A stretch of DNA of 64,000 nt. It comes from Kitasatospora sp. SUK 42. Lineage in GTDB: Bacteria; Actinomycetota; Actinomycetes; Streptomycetales; Streptomycetaceae. The notes under the pieces were generated by a model. The model was not told where the DNA came from. It saw nothing but the letters and a program-made list of their open reading frames with translations, and did not search any database. The translations under genes were made by a program, and so were the position numbers. The DNA is taken from contig NZ_LFMD02000003.1 in NCBI RefSeq assembly GCF_015776785.2, positions 645,798-709,797 of the forward strand, in the 5' to 3' direction. Numbering within the stretch: the stretch's first letter is position 1; every line of letters starts with the position of its first letter. Positions 60,073-64,000 of the stretch are shown one piece after another.

Positions 60073-60134
60073 CGTCTCGTAACCCCCCGCATCAGATTAG
60101 CTGGCAATACGATACGAGACGAGTCCGTTTCGTA
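60073..60134 (-). promoter_or_regulatory. TetR-type operator upstream of the efflux gene
   Basis: TACGAGACG (60113-60121) and CGTTTCGTA (60126-60134) form a 9-bp inverted repeat with one mismatch and a four-base spacer. A third, exact half-site CGTCTCGTA lies at 60073-60081, 54 bases before the pump ATG. The TetR regulator at 57579-58208 is the likely binder. Confidence 0.65.
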
Positions 60135-60295
60135 AAAACGCGGCAAAGCCCGCCCTCCGCACCGGCCGGTGTGGCGTGGATCGCACCCGGCCCGCCGCAC
60201 CCCTCTTTGCGCTCACGCCGGGGCGTGCAAGCATGGAGGTGATCCGGGGACGCCGCACGGCGCCACGAGACGACAACCCTTCAGGAGCCCGTTCG

Positions 60296-61165
60296 ATGAA
60301 CGCTTCTTCGCCTTCGCCTGCCCAGAACCAGGCGACGACCACCACGCTCTACGGCGGGGTCACCAACCGCCGCGTCACCGTCCGCGACCTCGCCACCGCC
60401 AAGCAGCGCGGCGAGAGGTGGGCGATGCTCACCGCCTACGACGCCCTCACCGCAGGGGTGTTCGACGAGGCCGGGATCCCCGTCCTGCTGGTCGGCGACT
60501 CCGCCGGCAACTGCCACCTCGGCTACGAGACCACCGTGCCGGTGACCATGGATCAGATGGTGATGCTCTCCGCCGCCGTCGTCCGAGGCACCAAGCGCGC
60601 CATGATCGTCGCCGACCTGCCGTTCGGCTCGTACCAGGAGTCGCCCGCCCAGGCCATGCACAACGCCGCCCGGCTGATGAAGGAGGCCGGGGTCGGCGCG
60701 GTCAAGCTGGAGGGCGGGGAGCGCAGCGCCCGCTCGATCGAGCTGCTGGTCGAGGCCGGCGTCCCGGTGATGGCGCACATCGGCCTCACCCCGCAGTCCG
60801 TGCACGCCCTCGGCGGCTACCCCGTCCAGGGCCGCGGCGACGAGGCGGCGCACCAGCTGCTGCGCGACGCCAAGGCCGTCCAGCAGGCCGGCGCCTTCTC
60901 GGTGGTGCTGGAGGCCGTCCCGGCCGAGCTGGCCGCGCAGGTCACCGAGCAGCTGGCGATCCCGACCGTCGGCATCGGCGGCGGGCCGGACACCGACGCG
61001 CAGGTGCTGGTCTGGACCGACATGGCCGGCATGACGGCGGGCCGGGTGCCGAAGTTCGTCAAGCAGTACGCCGACCTGCGGGCCGTCCTCGGCGGCGCCG
61101 CCCGCGCGTACGCGGAGGACGTGCGCACCGGCGCCTTCCCGGCGGCGGAGCACAGCTTCCACTGA
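60296..61165 (+). CDS. panB: 3-Methyl-2-oxobutanoate hydroxymethyltransferase (ketopantoate hydroxymethyltransferase)
   Basis: 289 residues, first enzyme of the pantothenate branch: adds a hydroxymethyl group from 5,10-methylene-tetrahydrofolate to alpha-ketoisovalerate in the cytosol. Conserved parts are [32 protein letters not shown] (metal/substrate Asp-Ser), VKLEGG (Lys, Glu), [21 protein letters not shown] and [20 protein letters not shown] 60296 has AGGAG about eight bases upstream; the longer frame from 60176 lacks support. A strong terminator follows. Confidence 0.96.
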   Translation: MNASSPSPAQNQATTTTLYGGVTNRRVTVRDLATAKQRGERWAMLTAYDALTAGVFDEAGIPVLLVGDSAGNCHLGYETTVPVTMDQMVMLSAAVVRGTKRAMIVADLPFGSYQESPAQAMHNAARLMKEAGVGAVKLEGGERSARSIELLVEAGVPVMAHIGLTPQSVHALGGYPVQGRGDEAAHQLLRDAKAVQQAGAFSVVLEAVPAELAAQVTEQLAIPTVGIGGGPDTDAQVLVWTDMAGMTAGRVPKFVKQYADLRAVLGGAARAYAEDVRTGAFPAAEHSFH

Positions 61166-61218
61166 GCGACCGCTTCCACTGAGCGGCCGCCCGGCTGAGA
61201 ACAGCTGAGAGACCGCCC

Positions 61219-61254
61219 AGCGGCCCCGCTCCGAGCGCTCGGAGCGGGGCCGCT
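61219..61254 (+). terminator. Terminator of panB
   Basis: A perfect 36-base palindrome (18-bp arms starting AGCGGCCCCGC and ending GCGGGGCCGCT), 53 bases after the panB stop. Confidence 0.8.
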
Positions 61255-61271
61255 GTCATGCCGGGACGGCG

Positions 61272-61323
61272 GTGACAGCGGGGTGACAGCGCGCCCGCGC
61301 CGGTGACAGGAGGCTGACAGCCG
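61272..61323 (+). promoter_or_regulatory. Four 11-bp direct repeats before the DrrAB-type genes
   Basis: Units GGTGACAGCGG (61272), GGTGACAGCGC (61283), GGTGACAGGAG (61302) and GCTGACAGCCG (61313) sit in two tandem pairs, 8 bases between the pairs. TGACAG thus recurs at 11, 20 and 11 base steps, 20-70 bases before the ATG. Direct repeats with 11-bp spacing are typical of SARP or PhoP-type sites in Streptomyces. Confidence 0.55.
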
Positions 61324-61342
61324 GGGCGGACAGCCTGGGGGC

Positions 61343-62371
61343 ATGACAGGAATCGCCACCGCCCCGAACACGCGGGGAACAGCCGGCAACGCCGTCGAGG
61401 TCCACGGCATCGTCAAGCACTTCGGCACCACCAAGGCCCTCGACGGCGTCGACCTCACCGTCCGGGAGGGCACCGTGCTCGGGGTGCTCGGCCCCAACGG
61501 CGCGGGCAAGACCACCCTGGTCCGGATCCTCTCCACCCTGATCAAGCCGGACGCCGGCACCGCGTTCGTCGGCGGCTACGACGTCCTGCGCCAGCCCAAG
61601 CAGCTGCGCCGCACCATCGGCCTGACCGGCCAGTACGCCTCGGTGGACGAGCTGCTCTCCGGCTACGAGAACCTCTACCTGATCGGCCGGCTGCTCGACC
61701 TCTCCCGGCGCGACGCCAAGGCCCGGGCCACCGAGCTGCTGGAGCGCTTCTCGCTCACCGAGGCCGCCAAGCGGACCGCCAAGACCTACTCCGGCGGCAT
61801 GCGCCGGCGCCTCGACCTGGCCGCCTCCATGATCGGCCGCCCCCGGGTGCTCTACCTGGACGAGCCCACCACCGGCCTGGACCCGCGCACCCGCAACGAG
61901 GTGTGGGACGAGGTGCAGCGGATGGTCGCCGAGGGCAGCACCGTGCTGCTGACCACCCAGTACATGGAGGAGGCGGAGCAGCTCGCGAACGAGCTCACCG
62001 TCATCGACCGCGGCAGGGTGATCGCCAACGGCGCCGTCGCCGAGCTGAAGGCCAGGGTCGGCGGCCAGACCCTCCAGGTCCGCCCGGCCCACCCGGCCGA
62101 ACTGCCGGAGATGGCCCGCTGCCTGCACGAGAGCGGCATCACCAACGCCACCGTCTCCCCCGACACCGGGCTGCTCGCGGTGCCGATCACCGGCGAGGAG
62201 CAGCTGACCGCCGTCATCGGCGTGCTCGGCGGCCGCGGCTTCGCGATCGCCGGCATCGACACCAAGGTGCCCAGCCTGGACGAGGTCTTCCTCGCCATCA
62301 CCGGCAAGCCCGCCACCGTGGCGGACACCGCCCCCGCCGCCAGCCCCGCCGCCAAGGAGCCCGTCGCATGA
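61343..62371 (+). CDS. ABC transporter ATP-binding protein, daunorubicin-resistance (DrrA) family
   Basis: 342 residues. Walker A GPNGAGKTTLVR, signature YSGGMRRRLDLAASM, Walker B VLYLDEPTTGLDP, and a Gln in place of the usual His in the switch (LLTTQYMEEAEQ), which is characteristic of the DrrA branch. A C-terminal DrrA-type domain follows (TLQVRPAHPAELPEMARCL). With the permease encoded next it should export a drug-like or lipid compound. ATG 61343. It overlaps the permease gene as ATGA and is preceded by four 11-bp repeats. Confidence 0.93.
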   Translation: MTGIATAPNTRGTAGNAVEVHGIVKHFGTTKALDGVDLTVREGTVLGVLGPNGAGKTTLVRILSTLIKPDAGTAFVGGYDVLRQPKQLRRTIGLTGQYASVDELLSGYENLYLIGRLLDLSRRDAKARATELLERFSLTEAAKRTAKTYSGGMRRRLDLAASMIGRPRVLYLDEPTTGLDPRTRNEVWDEVQRMVAEGSTVLLTTQYMEEAEQLANELTVIDRGRVIANGAVAELKARVGGQTLQVRPAHPAELPEMARCLHESGITNATVSPDTGLLAVPITGEEQLTAVIGVLGGRGFAIAGIDTKVPSLDEVFLAITGKPATVADTAPAASPAAKEPVA

Positions 62372-63183
62372 CCACCGCCACGCTCGCCCCCGCCCCGGCG
62401 GAGGACTCCCGGATCGGCCTGGTCGGCACCCTGCGCCACGTCGGCGCGCTGACCAGGCGCAACCTGATGCGGATCAAGGCGGATCCGGAGTCGATGTTCG
62501 ACGCCGTGCTGATGCCGATCATCTTCACGGTGCTGTTCGTCTACGTCTTCGGCGGCGCCATGTTCGCCGGGGACCAGGACGCCTACAAGCAGTACATGAT
62601 CCCCGGCCTGCTCGGGCAGACCGGCATGACCCTGGCGCTGGCCGTGGGCACCGGTCTGAACAGCGACTTCCAGACCGGCGTGATGGACCGCTTCCGCACC
62701 CTGCCGATCGGTCGGGCCTCGGTACTGCTGTCCAAGATCGTCGCGGAGTCGCTGCGGGCGCTGCTCTCCTCCGCGATCCTGCTGACCTTCGCCTTCCTGC
62801 TCGGCTTCGAGCTGAAGACCGGACCGCTGGAGCTGCTGGCCGCGGTCGGCCTGTCGATGGTGTTCGGCATGTCGATCGTCTGGATCTCGATGCTGCTGGG
62901 CATGTCGCTGCGCAGCGCCCAGGCGGTGCAGGGCGTCTCCATGCTGGTCCTGATGCCGCTGCAGTTCGGCAGCTCGATCTTCGCCCCGACCAGCACCATG
63001 CCGGGCTGGCTGCAGTCCTTCACCGAGGTCAACCCGCTCTCCGCGCTGGCCGACGCCTCCCGCGCCCTGCTCAACGGCCAGGGGCCGGTGGCCCACCCGG
63101 TGATGGTCGTGCTGATCTGGTCGGCGGCCGCGACCGCGATCTTCGCCCCGCTCGCGGTGGCCCGCTTCCGCAAGCGGGTCTGA
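62368..63183 (+). CDS. ABC-2 type permease of the DrrB family
   Basis: 271 residues, six membrane segments (FDAVLMPIIFTVLFVYVFG, LAVGTGLNSDF region, ALLSSAILLTFAFLLGF, AAVGLSMVFGMSIVWISMLLG, VSMLVLMPLQFGSSIF, VVLIWSAAATAIFAPLAV) and the family segment VMDRFRTLPIGRASVLLSK. It forms the membrane part of the exporter with the preceding ATPase, whose stop it overlaps (ATGA, start 62368). The substrate is unknown. Confidence 0.92.
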   Translation: MTTATLAPAPAEDSRIGLVGTLRHVGALTRRNLMRIKADPESMFDAVLMPIIFTVLFVYVFGGAMFAGDQDAYKQYMIPGLLGQTGMTLALAVGTGLNSDFQTGVMDRFRTLPIGRASVLLSKIVAESLRALLSSAILLTFAFLLGFELKTGPLELLAAVGLSMVFGMSIVWISMLLGMSLRSAQAVQGVSMLVLMPLQFGSSIFAPTSTMPGWLQSFTEVNPLSALADASRALLNGQGPVAHPVMVVLIWSAAATAIFAPLAVARFRKRV

Positions 63184-63265
63184 GCGAGCCGTGGACGAGG
63201 CGCCGGCCGGCGAACGGGCCGGTCGGCCGGGTGACCAGGGGACGGGCACCCGGCCGGCCGGCCGC

Positions 63266-64000
63266 TCAGTCGATCAACTCCTCCAGCAGCTCCTGGGTCT
63301 GCTGCTGCGTCATCCCGTCGCCGGTGGCGTACGCCGCCTCGTACCCTGCGTCGCCCAGCAGCCCCCGCAGGACGACGGCCGCCCGTTCGCGTTCGGCGCG
63401 GTCCAGGTAGCCGCCCTTCGGGCCGTTCAGCCCGTTGTGCGCGCCGAGCAGCACCGCCGCCAGGCGGGCCCGCTCCAGGTCGCCGTCCCGCTCGGCGAAG
63501 GAGCGCAGCACCCCGGCCGCGGCGGGCACCACCATGACCGTCATCTGCTCGGCGAAGCCGGACGCCGCCGTCACCGAGAGCACCATCCGCCGCCCCTCGC
63601 GGAGCATGGCGAGCCCCCGCTCCGGATCACCGGACCGGGCGATGATCCAGCCCCGGGAGGCGGTGAGCATCCCGGACACGATGCTCTCCGAGAAGCCCCC
63701 CGCCCTGGCCCCCTCCAGCAGGTCCAGCTCGGCCAGGGCCTGCGCGTACTCGCCGCGCTGGGCGTGGATGCCGGCGAGCGTCAGCCGGCCGAACAGCAGC
63801 GCACCGCTGGTGGCCTGGTCGGCGACCAGGGGTCCGAGGCCCCCCACCGTCTCGCGGATGAGCCGCTCCCCGCCCTCCAGGTCCAGTTCCATCAGGGCGC
63901 TGCCGAGGTTCACCCGCAGGACCGGCACCTCCTGGAGCGCCCCCAGCTCCTCGGCCAGCTCGATCGCCCGCGTGTAGGCGGCGACCGCGGCCTCGGCCTC
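63266..64000 (-). CDS. C-terminal TPR part of a probable SARP/AfsR-type regulator (5' end outside window)
   Basis: The last 244 residues of a longer protein; the frame stays open to the window edge (EAEAAVAAYTRAIELAEELG at the edge). It consists of helical TPR-like repeats (LAGIHAQRGEYAQALAELDLL, AERDGDLERARLAAVLLGAHNG), the sort found at the C-terminus of AfsR/SARP or large LuxR (LAL) regulators, and ends TQQQTQELLEELID. The DNA-binding part is not visible, so the regulator type is inferred. It is convergent with the DrrB gene, 82 bases away. Confidence 0.65.
   Translation of the reverse strand, partial: EAEAAVAAYTRAIELAEELGALQEVPVLRVNLGSALMELDLEGGERLIRETVGGLGPLVADQATSGALLFGRLTLAGIHAQRGEYAQALAELDLLEGARAGGFSESIVSGMLTASRGWIIARSGDPERGLAMLREGRRMVLSVTAASGFAEQMTVMVVPAAAGVLRSFAERDGDLERARLAAVLLGAHNGLNGPKGGYLDRAERERAAVVLRGLLGDAGYEAAYATGDGMTQQQTQELLEELID

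Noticed and set aside
1..64000. CRISPR arrays, tRNA genes, insertion sequences, attachment sites
   Set aside because: None seen: no regularly spaced repeats with unique spacers, no cloverleaf candidates noticed by eye, no transposase or integrase frames. A tRNAscan or ISfinder run would be decisive.

Overview
The window is very GC-rich actinobacterial chromosome. GTG starts are common, GTGA/ATGA overlaps are frequent, and almost every real gene throws long shadow reading frames on the other strand. Core genes (glnA, glnE, a second glutamine synthetase, nadE, panB) and secreted amylases and proteases point to the Streptomycetaceae (Streptomyces or Kitasatospora type). Species cannot be told from this sequence alone. 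No tRNA, rRNA, CRISPR array or insertion sequence was seen.

Region 1 (1-1393): the 3' part of glnA and its terminator structures.

Region 2 (1394-27796): a double RiPP (ribosomally made, post-translationally modified peptide) locus. The left half runs on the minus strand from about 17.0 kb down to about 2.2 kb. It encodes an ABC exporter, two sister precursor peptides, a thiopeptide-type pyridine synthase, a split LanB dehydratase (glutamylation protein plus separate elimination protein), an RRE/ThiF-like partner, a YcaO cyclodehydratase and a SagB-type azoline dehydrogenase. A JmjC/cupin oxygenase and a luciferase-like monooxygenase follow. The two precursors share a leader that ends like the lactazole leader (ALPE-GAS), and both cores contain the motif CC-(Ser)7-CC. 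The right half runs on the plus strand from 17.5 to 26.8 kb. It has its own YcaO, a zinc-knuckle E1-like protein, an RRE-SagB fusion, a second nitroreductase, one different precursor peptide, a PqqD-domain/M50 membrane protease and its own LanB-N and LanB-C pair. It has no pyridine synthase, so its product is more likely a linear azole/dehydroamino-acid peptide of goadsporin type. A TrmB/LuxR-type regulator closes the locus. Only one exporter and one dedicated protease are visible for two full modification lines, so sharing is possible.

Region 3 (27797-36407): housekeeping and regulatory genes: SpoIIE-type phosphatase, P450, ArsC-like protein, flavin-binding PPOX-like protein, DUF1697, FHA protein, DUF1152, DUF6891-like protein, lipoprotein and hemerythrin protein.

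Region 4 (36408-48558): secreted hydrolases: lipoprotein esterase, alpha-amylase, M4 metalloprotease and a giant two-catalytic-domain amylopullulanase. The two starch genes carry related maltose-operator-like sequences upstream.

Region 5 (48559-64000): PAP2 phosphatase, glnE, a GlnA2-type glutamine synthetase, nadE, an exonuclease/phosphatase-family protein, a TetR repressor with an MFS efflux pump and palindromic operator, panB, a DrrAB-type ABC exporter preceded by four 11-bp direct repeats, and the C-terminal TPR part of a probable SARP/AfsR-type regulator cut by the window edge.
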